A stretch of DNA of 64,000 bases from Vibrio profundi (GTDB taxonomy: Bacteria; Pseudomonadota; Gammaproteobacteria; Enterobacterales; Vibrionaceae): assembly GCF_005281835.1 (NCBI RefSeq), contig NZ_RZIS01000009.1:62001-126000 (forward strand), read 5' to 3'. The notes under the pieces are model-generated. The model ran no database searches. It worked only from the letters and a program-made list of their open reading frames with translations, and was not told the DNA's origin. Position numbers and translations under genes: made by a program. Shown here piece by piece: positions 56,107 to 64,000 of this stretch. Numbering within the stretch: position 1 is the first letter of the stretch; every line of letters starts with the position of its first letter.

Positions 56107-58389
56107 CTAAGCAGGTGACTCAAAACCAATTTCTTTTCGATCTAAAATCGCTCTTAAAGACGTGTCCGCTAGCGGTTGTAACTCTTCGACCAATAGGAAA
56201 GCTTGCTCAGATTCACCACTTTGACAAAGCTTTTCAATTTTACGCGCAAGAGTAGACAAAGAACGATTACCTAGCGCAAGTGCAGAACTGCCAAGCGTAT
56301 GTGATTCAAATTCTAAAGCATCAGCATCGTGGTCCTTAAAGGCGGTTTGGATCTTGTCCATCCTTTTCTTGGTTTCATCAACGTAATGGTCGATAAGCAC
56401 CGGAATGATCTCTACGCAGGTGTCTTCAATCATTTGCTGTAGGATTTGCTCGTCCACTAACTGGGATAAGCTTTCTAGGTCTACCGAACTCACTGAGTGT
56501 TGCGTTTCTTGAGTTTGGCTCATATCAGGCACATCCTTATGTTCTTCATTGTCGATATATTTACTAAGCATGGACACGATTTGAGACATTCGCATTGGTT
56601 TCGACAAGTAATCGGTCATTCCCGCGTTAATGAACTTTTCTTTATCGCCGGTTAGGGCATGAGCGGTCAACGCGATAATTGGGATAGAGGCCTTGTCGGT
56701 ATCGTCAAATTGACGAATTTCTTGGCTCGCGACAATGCCGTCTTTTTCCGGCATTGAGATATCCATGAATATTAAGTTGTAGTCATTATTTCTCGACATA
56801 TCAACTGCTTGCTGCCCATTTTGTGCGATATCTATTTCCATACCGACATTTTTGAACATATTCATGATAACCAGTTGGTTGGCGGTGTTATCTTCAGCCA
56901 CGAGAATCTTGCTACTAAGTATTTTGTTACTTAGGTTTGATGATGGTTTTGCTTCAATAACCTTGTTAGTTTCCGTTTGGGTATCGACTTCTAACGTTAC
57001 GTTGAATGAGAAGGTGCTGCCATTGCCTTGTTCACTGGCGACGGAGATCTCACCATCCATTAGCTCCGCTAAGCGTTTGCAAATGGCTAAACCTAGCCCA
57101 GAACCATCACGACTGCGAGAGTAACCTTGATCGACCATTGTAAATTCATCGAATAGATAACTCATTGCTGTATTTTCGATGCCAATTCCGGTGTCGCTAA
57201 CTTTGCAGTGCAAGCTGATCTTTTTGTCATCAATTTGTTGAGTAGATATTGCAACTTCAATAGACCCTTCAGAGGTGAATTTAATCGCGTTACCTATCAA
57301 GTTAAGTAGGATTTGCTTGAAGCGGTGGACGTCACCTATGACAACGGCAGGTATTGAGTTTTGATAGGTAGCGACGAGCTTTAGGTTTTTATTGGCGACA
57401 CTAGGACCAAAGCTTTCAATGGTTCCATTGATGCAATCGGTAATTGAAAATGGTTTTTGCTCAAGAATTAGGGTATTTGCCTCCATTCTTGAGAAATCCA
57501 AAATGTCGTTAATGATTGAAAGCAGTAATTCTCCAGAATCGGTCGCAGTATTCACTAAATGATTCTGTTGTTGGCTTAGTTTGGTTTCTTGGAGCAAGGT
57601 TAATATGCCAAGAATGCCGTTCATTGGCGTTCTGATCTCGTGAGACATTGACGCTAGAAAACGACTTTTAGATTCACTGGCTTGCTCGGCTTCGCTGCGA
57701 GCGAGCTTTATTTCTTCATAGTTACTGTGCAGTGATTGGGACATCTTGTTGAAGGCGCTAGCCACTTCCCCCAATTCATCTTTTTGGCTGACCTCTAATT
57801 GATACCCAGGTCCTTGTTGTTTAACTTGTTTGGCAGCGTCGCTCAGTTTTTTCAGGTTACGGGTTAGATAAGTGCCGAGTAGAAAAGAGAATATCGCAAC
57901 AAAAACCACTTCAATAAAAGCGATAGACATGATGGTGTTCTGAGCTTCGTATAGCATCATATCGATGGCAGACGTAGCGAAACCAATTGAGATAGCCCCG
58001 TAAGTGACGCCCTTGCTTTCTATCGGCTGGACAATATCAAACACGCCGTCGTCGATATTTTTTAGGCTGGAATCGGATTGAATATGACGTTCAAGCAGTG
58101 CCTTGTCACCGTCGCAACTGATTGGCACACCGTGTTGCTCGACCTTTACATAGAGCACGTCTTCAATGGTCATTATGTCTTTGACGATGTCATCAAGGGT
58201 TGCGATGTCAGTCGAAAGCACAGCGTCTTTGGTTGCACGAGCGAAAATCAATGATGTTGCCTGCGCTCTCTGAATTAATTGCTTCTCATTCGAATCGGAC
58301 AGGAATGACATTGCACTGAACACTAACGCCATTAACAAGACGATTTCTATCGTAGCGATCCCAAGAATTGTTTTGGTTCTAAAAGTCAT
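56107..58389 (-). CDS. sypF: SypF, hybrid sensor histidine kinase with receiver and HPt domains
   Basis: A 760-residue membrane sensor: two membrane helices (about 8-28 and 152-175) flank a 120-residue periplasmic sensing domain; then HAMP, a HisKA domain with His250 in MSHEIRTPMNG, the ATPase domain, a receiver (with LVAEDNTANQLV and FMDISMPEKDG), and a C-terminal HPt with His697 in SHTLGSS. This is the SypF layout, in which the HPt passes phosphate to SypG (and to VpsR in V. fischeri). It starts 18 bases after a PhnD-like periplasmic gene, so that protein may present a ligand to it. Confidence 0.93.
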   Translation of the reverse strand: MTFRTKTILGIATIEIVLLMALVFSAMSFLSDSNEKQLIQRAQATSLIFARATKDAVLSTDIATLDDIVKDIMTIEDVLYVKVEQHGVPISCDGDKALLERHIQSDSSLKNIDDGVFDIVQPIESKGVTYGAISIGFATSAIDMMLYEAQNTIMSIAFIEVVFVAIFSFLLGTYLTRNLKKLSDAAKQVKQQGPGYQLEVSQKDELGEVASAFNKMSQSLHSNYEEIKLARSEAEQASESKSRFLASMSHEIRTPMNGILGILTLLQETKLSQQQNHLVNTATDSGELLLSIINDILDFSRMEANTLILEQKPFSITDCINGTIESFGPSVANKNLKLVATYQNSIPAVVIGDVHRFKQILLNLIGNAIKFTSEGSIEVAISTQQIDDKKISLHCKVSDTGIGIENTAMSYLFDEFTMVDQGYSRSRDGSGLGLAICKRLAELMDGEISVASEQGNGSTFSFNVTLEVDTQTETNKVIEAKPSSNLSNKILSSKILVAEDNTANQLVIMNMFKNVGMEIDIAQNGQQAVDMSRNNDYNLIFMDISMPEKDGIVASQEIRQFDDTDKASIPIIALTAHALTGDKEKFINAGMTDYLSKPMRMSQIVSMLSKYIDNEEHKDVPDMSQTQETQHSVSSVDLESLSQLVDEQILQQMIEDTCVEIIPVLIDHYVDETKKRMDKIQTAFKDHDADALEFESHTLGSSALALGNRSLSTLARKIEKLCQSGESEQAFLLVEELQPLADTSLRAILDRKEIGFESPA

Positions 58390-58407
58390 GAGCCTGTCCT
58401 CGGTCGA

Positions 58408-59217
58408 TTATTTGGATTTGTGCGAAAGCAAATCGATATTTAAGGCACGAACATCGTCCCAATCTTTACTTTCTGCAGCCTCAAACGCCTGTATCTTCAA
58501 CGGTTGTAGCAGGGCTTTACCTTGCTCAGTATTTGCCAGTTCGATGAGTGCGAGTTGTACATCTGCAACGATTTTTTTGTCGACGCGAGGATGGTGCGCA
58601 ATGGCATGTGGCGTATAGCCTTTAGTGGTGTAAATCGTAGTTAGTTGTGAACGAACCGATTCGTCTAGTGCATTAAAGGTTCTAACAATGCCTCCACCTG
58701 CAGGGTAGAAACCACGTGCAACCGATAAATACACAGAGTCGTGTGACGATACGTAGTTTGGTTGAAATTCTACGTTTTTCTCATTAAGTGAGGAGCGCGT
58801 TAAGATGCTTGCTGCGAACGCGGCCGGAGCCGGAAAAGCTAGAGTTGTATCATTAAGCTGTTCTAACGAAGTAATGCCGCTGTCTTTTTTGGCCACGATT
58901 ATGCCTTTGAGTTGCTTCCCTTTGGCTTTTGAAATTGGTAAATAACCTACTGAGCTATTGAACTCAACAAGGTGGTAGGGGTTCATGTAAGCGAAGTCAT
59001 ACTTTTCTTTGGCCAAGTTATCTTCAAACGTGGGGATATTTTTAGCGGTTGTGAATACGATATCATGACCAGTCCGTTCACTAAGAAGCTTCATGATCGG
59101 TGTCCATTGCGCAGCCAGACGACTAGCGGATTGCTGCGGAACAATACTGAACGTGAGTGTTTGACTAATCGCTTGGCTTGACGCTAATGCTAGCAAAGTA
59201 AATGTTAAAATTTTCAT
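58408..59217 (-). CDS. PhnD-like periplasmic binding protein in the sypE position
   Basis: A 269-residue periplasmic protein with a signal peptide (residues 1-18) and the PhnD-type binding fold: SIVPQQSASRLAAQWTPIMK at the start, FAYMNPYHLVEF, then the second lobe. This family binds phosphonate, phosphite or other small anions. It sits between sypD and sypF, where the V. fischeri locus has sypE (an RR with STAS kinase/phosphatase domains); no SypE-like gene is in the window. No ABC permease or ATPase adjoins it, so it is more likely a sensor partner of SypF than a transporter part. That role is inferred. Confidence 0.88.
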   Translation of the reverse strand: MKILTFTLLALASSQAISQTLTFSIVPQQSASRLAAQWTPIMKLLSERTGHDIVFTTAKNIPTFEDNLAKEKYDFAYMNPYHLVEFNSSVGYLPISKAKGKQLKGIIVAKKDSGITSLEQLNDTTLAFPAPAAFAASILTRSSLNEKNVEFQPNYVSSHDSVYLSVARGFYPAGGGIVRTFNALDESVRSQLTTIYTTKGYTPHAIAHHPRVDKKIVADVQLALIELANTEQGKALLQPLKIQAFEAAESKDWDDVRALNIDLLSHKSK

Positions 59218-59250
59218 GGCTAAATCCTTTTAGTTGTCGTTATGTAACGG

Positions 59251-59943
59251 CTAAAGTGGCAAATTCAAAAACTCGTTTTGATACAAGCGATTGGCTATTT
59301 TTTCGCGCCAGCGTTTAGGCATGAATTTCACTTTGTTAAGTTGACGCACTAACTCCTGTGTAAAGCTAGGGGTATGCTTCATATTGAGTACGGAACCCAT
59401 CAAATTGATAGTCTGGGCGGTGAGTAGTGCTTTAGCGTGGATTAAATGGTGAGAGGACGTCTCTCCATAAGCCACAACGATTAGCGTCGCTTCACATGCG
59501 CTAGCCACACTTTGTGCGGGGATATTACCTCGGTTAATGTTTAGCAAAGGTGAGGTATCGACGATCACTCGGTCATAGCTATCTAACCACTTTTCAATCA
59601 CATTACTTAGCGTTGTAGGATCTTTATAAGCCAATTGGGTGGAAGCCTCGCGTGGGGCGGGAACACCAACAAACGTTTTATGGCTTTCGATATGTTCAAT
59701 CAATTGGCCTTCAGAACCTTGGCTGAACAGCTCTAAGTCTTTAAAAGCTGGGTTGAATAAATTCAAATCCACGTAAAGGGTAGAGTGGCCAGCTAACAAA
59801 TAACGTTCTGCCAACGCGGTCGCTACTGATGTGACACCGTCACCTGAATGGCACGAGGTAATGCATATCGACTTGTGGCCATTTAACTCGGTTGCCAAGT
59901 AGAGCTGCTCAATTTCAGCATGGGTTGCAGGAATAGACATCAT
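59251..59943 (-). CDS. sypD: SypD, CpsD/BY-kinase-like P-loop protein
   Basis: A 230-residue cytoplasmic ATPase-like protein of the CpsD/Wzc C-terminal type: a P-loop region SGDGVTSVATALA (33-45), Walker A' YVDLNLFNPAF and Walker B VIVDTSPLL. The P-loop has Val37 where the ATP-binding Lys of GxGKT/S is expected, so catalysis may be impaired or unusual. No tyrosine cluster is seen at the C terminus. It overlaps sypC by 4 bases, and may act with SypO as the co-polymerase. Confidence 0.87.
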   Translation of the reverse strand: MMSIPATHAEIEQLYLATELNGHKSICITSCHSGDGVTSVATALAERYLLAGHSTLYVDLNLFNPAFKDLELFSQGSEGQLIEHIESHKTFVGVPAPREASTQLAYKDPTTLSNVIEKWLDSYDRVIVDTSPLLNINRGNIPAQSVASACEATLIVVAYGETSSHHLIHAKALLTAQTINLMGSVLNMKHTPSFTQELVRQLNKVKFMPKRWREKIANRLYQNEFLNLPL

Positions 59944-62039
59944 AGCGCTCCTATCAAAACAATGGCTGTGGTAAGACGTAAGATGTCTTCAAGACCAACT
60001 CGCGCTTTCTCTAGTAAGCTGTCACTTTTGTCAGGAATAAAAATGGTGTCGCCTGAGCGGATAACGGGTAGGTGGTAGATGTTGGCTGTTTTGCTGAATT
60101 CAATTAAATCAAATGACCTTGCTTGGCCTTGGCAGCACGACATGTTAACCACGGTGATTTTTTCTAGGTAAGCACTATTCGTAGGGCCACCCGCTTCAGC
60201 TAACAGATCAAGAATGGTCATATTGTCGTTGAACTCGTAACGACCCGGGTTTCTGATAGCACCCAACACGCGAACTGTTGATTCTTTCGGTGTATCTAAC
60301 CAGTTTTTTTGTTTCTCAGGGATGTAGATAGTATCGCCCGGAACAACAATCGGTAGGATAGATTCATCTCCGGTTTCAAAATACAGCGATAGGTTGAGCT
60401 TACTGACTTTCGAATAGCTCTTATCACGATGAGTCACTCGGATATTATGAATATCAGCGTCTTTAGTTGGGCCATCTGCGGCTGCTAAGATGTCTAAGAA
60501 ATGCATATCTTTGGTAAAGCGATAACGGCCTGGCGAGTTAAGCTGACCAAATACATAGATTGATGCATCTGAACTTTGACGAACCCACTGAGATTTATTG
60601 TCAGACGGATCTTCTGGAAGATCATGCAAGCGAACAATAGCACCAGCACGGATTACGGGGAGTTGGTCACGCGGAGCGCCATTTCGAATAAATGCATCTA
60701 AATCGAAGACTTCCATTCTACGACCAGAAACCACCTCGATTTTAGTCGTATCAGCTCGTAAAGTAGGGCCGCCTACATGAGCAAGTAAAGCCATGAGGTC
60801 CATTTCATCAGACCATTCAATACGTCCAGGGCGAACTACTTCACCTATCACATTCACCGCTCTATCTGGCGCGATTTTCAACCAAGATTTTTCGTTCATA
60901 TCGGTTTTTTCGGGTACGAATATCGCGTCGCCTGAACGAATAGAAGGTGGAGTGACGCCGTTTAGGCCCTCGGTATATGCAGTTAAATCAAACTTAATAA
61001 CGGTTCCGTTAGCTTTGATCACTCGGATCTGGCGAGACTCAGCAAATCGCGTAGGGCCTCCGGCATTGGCTAAAATGTCCATAAAAGTCGCGCCTTTCTT
61101 ACCTTCATAAGCGCCTGGGTCCGCGACTTCACCCATGATGTAAACGGTATTAGCACCTGATTTGATTTCTTCTTCTTGCTTGGGAACGAAGATGGTTGAA
61201 CCTGGTTGTAGTGGCGGTAACAAATCTTGGTCGCCGGAATCAAGGTACTGTTTCAAATTGAAGAGGATAGGGGTATTGTTGGAAATGACACGGATTTGCT
61301 CAACGCCCGCATAACGAGTCACACCGCCAGAACGCATGATGATATCAACCAAATCAGTGTTCTCTTTGTAAGAAAAAGAGCCTGGAGCATTCACTTCTCC
61401 GAACACTTTGATCGATTGGCGTGAGTCAGCGCTATCGCCCGAGTTAGCAAGTTTTGACGCATCGAACTCTTGTTCAATATTACCCACTAATGGTGACGCG
61501 GGAACAAACAATGAATCCAATGATTGCAGGCTTGGTAATACAGCATCGTTACCCGAATCTAAAAACTTCTTATAGTTGAACTCTTTTTTAACCGCGCCAC
61601 GTTTCAAGATAAGTTTGTCTAATTGCGCACCAGAGCGTAATCCACCGGCAGCATGTAATGCCATTTGAATGCTAGCGCCTTGGTTTAATGTGTATTCGCC
61701 TGGTTTTTTTACATAGCCTTGTACCGATATCAGGATCTGCTGCTGTTTCACATAAACTTGTGCGTTAGAAAGGTCACGATAAGCTTTTGCGAGTGCTTCT
61801 AAGATAACGCTACTTAGTTGTTCGTTGTCGTAGCCAGCGACAAACACGCTACCTACTTCTGGAAGAGTAATGCGCCCGCGCTTGTCTACTTGGAAGCCTT
61901 GGTTAAGGCTCTCTTCGCCTGGCACATTTACTTGAATTAAGTCGCCGACTTGAACGGCATCATCAAAGTTTTCTTCGGCATTAGATAGGCTGACCCAGCT
62001 AACGAATATAATGAGAACGATGGTAGTTAACGTATTCAT
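59940..62039 (-). CDS. sypC: SypC, Wza-like polysaccharide export protein with repeated SLBB domains
   Basis: A 699-residue exported protein: a signal peptide ending near SNA (about residue 20), a Poly_export domain (IQVNVPGEESLNQGFQVDK...), and then about six SLBB repeats, each with a V-x-G-x-V-x-x-PG pattern such as VFGEVNAPGSF, IMGEVADPGAY, VIGEVVRPGRI, VFGQLNSPGRY and VLGAIRNPGRY. It should form the outer-membrane or periplasmic export channel. No lipobox cysteine is seen, unlike Wza. It overlaps sypB by 4 bases. Confidence 0.9.
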   Translation of the reverse strand: MNTLTTIVLIIFVSWVSLSNAEENFDDAVQVGDLIQVNVPGEESLNQGFQVDKRGRITLPEVGSVFVAGYDNEQLSSVILEALAKAYRDLSNAQVYVKQQQILISVQGYVKKPGEYTLNQGASIQMALHAAGGLRSGAQLDKLILKRGAVKKEFNYKKFLDSGNDAVLPSLQSLDSLFVPASPLVGNIEQEFDASKLANSGDSADSRQSIKVFGEVNAPGSFSYKENTDLVDIIMRSGGVTRYAGVEQIRVISNNTPILFNLKQYLDSGDQDLLPPLQPGSTIFVPKQEEEIKSGANTVYIMGEVADPGAYEGKKGATFMDILANAGGPTRFAESRQIRVIKANGTVIKFDLTAYTEGLNGVTPPSIRSGDAIFVPEKTDMNEKSWLKIAPDRAVNVIGEVVRPGRIEWSDEMDLMALLAHVGGPTLRADTTKIEVVSGRRMEVFDLDAFIRNGAPRDQLPVIRAGAIVRLHDLPEDPSDNKSQWVRQSSDASIYVFGQLNSPGRYRFTKDMHFLDILAAADGPTKDADIHNIRVTHRDKSYSKVSKLNLSLYFETGDESILPIVVPGDTIYIPEKQKNWLDTPKESTVRVLGAIRNPGRYEFNDNMTILDLLAEAGGPTNSAYLEKITVVNMSCCQGQARSFDLIEFSKTANIYHLPVIRSGDTIFIPDKSDSLLEKARVGLEDILRLTTAIVLIGAL

Positions 62040-62872
62040 AATGTATCTCCTATTCCATAGCTCGATGAGTCTGGAGAGATAACTTCAATACTTACACGGC
62101 GGTTAGTGAGTCTAACTCCATCTGAGTCACCTTCGAAAAGGGGAACCGCTTCACCTAACGAGAGTGTTTGAATGCGTTGAGGGCTTAACCCGAAAATGGT
62201 GAGGTAGCGCTCGACTTGCTTAGCACGCCCAAGCGCTAAGCGATCGTTATATTCATCTGTACCTGTTGCGTCAGCATGCCCGGTTACTACGAGAGTGAGC
62301 TGGTTGTACTCTTTAAGAATGTTTGAGGCTTCTGCCAAGTGACCCATGTATTTAGGGTTAATTTCAGTAGAGTTATGGGCAAATTGGTTGTCTACATTCA
62401 ATAAGTCGTAAAGGTGTTGAACCACCGACAACTGAATGTGGAACTGTTGTTCGTTTTTAGGTGGAACGCAGCGTGTTTGTGAGGTGACATAATCCAATTG
62501 AACTTCTAATTTACTTAGGCGCTTTCTTTGAATTACTAGATCGTTTGCTGCATCAAGTAACAAGCCACCTTGTAGCTCACGAGCAATTCGGTTTTGTTTT
62601 TCTATCGCTTGCACAACGGCGGCAGGGAAACACCATTTAGCGCCTTCACGTATGAGTGAATCTAGGTGTAGTTTCGCAAGTTGCCAATCAAAGCGAAGGC
62701 CGTGCTCTGGGCCAAGAGGTTCGTCTGGCATGACTGGTGAGAAGTCAGAGTTTTGATAGTTAATCGAGTCGTAGCTCTCAGCAAGTCCACCTGTGCCTTG
62801 CTCAGGGAAAATACTGCACCCTGCAGCAAGGCTAGACAGAACAATGGCTATGTATTTAGTGAATGTATTCAT
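62036..62872 (-). CDS. sypB: SypB, OmpA-family lipoprotein
   Basis: A 278-residue protein with a lipoprotein signal (LAAGC, Cys19) and a C-terminal OmpA peptidoglycan-binding domain (LVVTGHADATGTDEYNDRLA ... RVSIEV). The middle is helical. It should sit in the outer membrane bound to the wall and brace the export machinery. It overlaps sypC by 4 bases. AAGGAAG precedes the ATG. Confidence 0.9.
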   Translation of the reverse strand: MNTFTKYIAIVLSSLAAGCSIFPEQGTGGLAESYDSINYQNSDFSPVMPDEPLGPEHGLRFDWQLAKLHLDSLIREGAKWCFPAAVVQAIEKQNRIARELQGGLLLDAANDLVIQRKRLSKLEVQLDYVTSQTRCVPPKNEQQFHIQLSVVQHLYDLLNVDNQFAHNSTEINPKYMGHLAEASNILKEYNQLTLVVTGHADATGTDEYNDRLALGRAKQVERYLTIFGLSPQRIQTLSLGEAVPLFEGDSDGVRLTNRRVSIEVISPDSSSYGIGDTL

Positions 62873-62941
62873 GCCAACTTCCTTTGAATCGATTTATTAT
62901 TGTTATTATTTAGTTACTTAATAGATATTCAGGTATCGCAC

Positions 62942-63262
62942 TTAATCTGCACGTGAATTAACCGGAATAGCGTGGCCAATACGAAGTAAATTCATGATTT
63001 CTAGTGGCTGGCCTTTCACGTTTTCTAAACGCATGTTTCTTTCGCGCTCAGTTAGGCGTTTGAACATGTAAACAATTGCTCCGACACCAGAGGAATCTAG
63101 AAACTCCACTTGGCTAAAATCCAATTCAATTTCAGGGTGGACGTCATTTGAGATCACATCGTCAATGTCGGTTTGTGCGTCACGACTGCCTACCGCATCT
63201 AAGTCACCGAAGATGGTAAGTGTCAGTACTTCTTTGCTTGCTTCAATTTTACGTAGTTCCAT
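62942..63262 (-). CDS. sypA: SypA, STAS-domain anti-sigma factor antagonist-like protein
   Basis: A 106-residue single STAS domain. The serine motif VEFLDSSGVGAIV (Ser57/Ser58) matches the site phosphorylated in V. fischeri SypA, where SypE controls its state; here no SypE is present in the locus. SypA is needed for biofilm formation in V. fischeri by an incompletely known step. ATG 63262 has AAGGAG 8 bases before it; the open frame to 63337 is not family-like. It is the first gene of the locus, behind a well-formed sigma54 promoter. Confidence 0.93.
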   Translation of the reverse strand: MELRKIEASKEVLTLTIFGDLDAVGSRDAQTDIDDVISNDVHPEIELDFSQVEFLDSSGVGAIVYMFKRLTERERNMRLENVKGQPLEIMNLLRIGHAIPVNSRAD

Positions 63263-63295
63263 TGTTCTATCTCCTTGGGTGTCTGATATACAAAG

Positions 63296-63311
63296 AGCAG
63301 AAACTGTGCCA
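63296..63311 (-). promoter_or_regulatory. Sigma54 promoter of sypA
   Basis: On the minus strand TGGCACAGTTTCTGCT has a perfect TGGCAC -24 and GC at -12, exactly 10 bases apart. The transcript would start near 63286, about 24 bases before the SypA ATG. Confidence 0.85.
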
Positions 63312-63357
63312 GATATTAAATTAATTAAAATCAACAACTTACGATGTCGCGATTGTG

Positions 63358-63376
63358 TTTTCTCATTTTGAGAAAA
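63358..63376. promoter_or_regulatory. Candidate SypG site 1 of sypA, perfect palindrome
   Basis: TTTTCTCATTTTGAGAAAA is a perfect 8-3-8 palindrome containing the TTCTCA-N3-TGAGAA core. Its centre is 69 bases upstream of the sypA -12 element, where an activator of sigma54 RNA polymerase is expected. Confidence 0.75.
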
Positions 63377-63382
63377 GGTTTA

Positions 63383-63397
63383 TTCTCTTTTTGACAA
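63383..63397. promoter_or_regulatory. Candidate SypG site 2 of sypA
   Basis: TTCTCTTTTTGACAA resembles the same core (one change in the left half). Its centre is 92 bases from the -12, about 23 bases beyond site 1, so it may be a tandem second site. Confidence 0.5.
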
Positions 63398-63562
63398 GGT
63401 AAAGTGGGCAAAGAAACAGGAAGTCGATCGTAGAATTTAATCAATCACGATGAATTTTGAGTAAGTTATGACTGATAGGTCGCATTGATGTAATGATGCT
63501 TACTATTGGTTTGATTAATAATGATACAAACTAGGTAAGAGTTATGAAAATGATTAGGTTCA

Positions 63563-64000
63563 ATGAAAATAAAACTTAGCAAGATCGCTTTGGCGATATC
63601 ACTTTCTTTACCATGTTCTGCTGCGCCAGTTGGACTTCCACCAGAGCAGCTGGTCCTCGCAAATCAGTACGAGCAAGGAGTCAATGTCGAACATTATTGG
63701 CAGAGTGAAAAGCTTGATGGAATCCGAGCGCTTTGGGATGGAGATAAGCTTTTCACCAGAAATGGGAATAGAATCTACGCACCTAGGTGGTTTACCGAAA
63801 ATTTGCCCAATATAAAGCTTGAAGGAGAATTGTGGGCAGGAAGGGGCAACTTCCACATAGTTCAAGCTACGGTACTGGACCACACACCTTCCGATGATGC
63901 ATGGCGCAACATCGACTATATGCTCTTCGATATGCCTGGCGCCGCGGGTGATTATCAAAAAAGGTATTACAACATCATCCATTGGGTCGATATTATTGGC
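63563..64000 (+). CDS. Periplasmic ATP-dependent DNA ligase, LigE-like (partial)
   Basis: The first 146 codons of an ATP-dependent DNA ligase; the rest is outside the window. A signal peptide (about residues 1-20, ending CSA) precedes motif I SEKLDGIRA with nucleophile Lys50; motifs FTRNG and LEGELWAG follow. Exported ligases of this small type (LigE) occur in gammaproteobacteria and are thought to act on DNA outside the cytoplasm, perhaps in uptake or biofilm DNA. It is divergent from sypA. ATG 63563 is the only start giving the signal peptide. Confidence 0.9.
   Translation, partial: MKIKLSKIALAISLSLPCSAAPVGLPPEQLVLANQYEQGVNVEHYWQSEKLDGIRALWDGDKLFTRNGNRIYAPRWFTENLPNIKLEGELWAGRGNFHIVQATVLDHTPSDDAWRNIDYMLFDMPGAAGDYQKRYYNIIHWVDIIG

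Larger units (their letters stand above)
63263..63562. other. Divergent regulatory region between sypA and ligE-like gene
   Basis: This 300-base spacer holds the sigma54 promoter and two candidate SypG sites of sypA, listed separately, all in the half nearer sypA. In the half nearer the ligase gene I see only A+T-rich sequence. Confidence 0.7.

Overview
The window looks like Vibrio chromosomal DNA (moderate GC, Vibrio-type gene content). The strongest pointer is a minus-strand block from about 41.4 to 63.3 kb that matches, gene for gene, the symbiosis polysaccharide locus sypA-sypR first described in Vibrio fischeri (rbd/syp in other vibrios). A ProXWV betaine/choline transporter, a ChbF/ChbG pair, many LysR-type regulators and a very large VCBS-repeat adhesin fit the same genus. 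I cannot name the species.

Layout. 0-5 kb: the tail of an unknown gene, a small membrane protein plus HlyD-type adaptor, an MscS-type channel and a chemoreceptor. 5.3-14.3 kb: metabolic and regulatory genes, including TetR plus oxidoreductase, a decayed LysR copy, Lrp plus LysE exporter, LysR plus nitroreductase, EamA/AraC/homocysteine methyltransferase, and another LysR. 14.3-22.3 kb: ChbF and ChbG (chitobiose-type sugar processing), a DUF3187-like outer-membrane protein and a porin flanking a LuxR-type regulator, a small unknown protein, and a metallo-beta-lactamase-fold protein with its divergent LysR. 22.5-36.2 kb: one 4541-residue type I-secreted adhesin containing a 1581-bp (five-domain) super-repeat. 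36.6-41 kb: proXWV and an orphan FecCD permease behind a Fur box. 41.4-63.3 kb: the syp locus. The window ends in a divergent periplasmic DNA ligase (ligE-like), cut by the window edge.

How the genes work together. Sensor SypF and sigma54 activator SypG should control polysaccharide synthesis. I can read sigma54 (-24/-12) promoters in front of sypA, sypI and sypP, and a weaker one before sypM. Four candidate SypG-binding sites with the core TTCTCA-N3-TG or a close variant lie upstream of sypA (two), sypI and sypM, and a weaker one upstream of sypP. The same pair of signals lies in front of the giant adhesin gene, 40 kb away in this window. This suggests that adhesin and exopolysaccharide form one biofilm regulon, which is the main hypothesis of this report. 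The locus lacks sypE. Its slot between sypD and sypF holds a PhnD-like periplasmic binding protein, which may feed a ligand signal to SypF.

Other points are a degenerate Walker A in SypD, a probable variant LapG-type site in the adhesin, a shared operator-like motif before the porin and the DUF3187-like gene, a LysR pseudogene, and a possible small RNA next to the Fur-controlled permease. All family assignments come from reading motifs; no database search was run.
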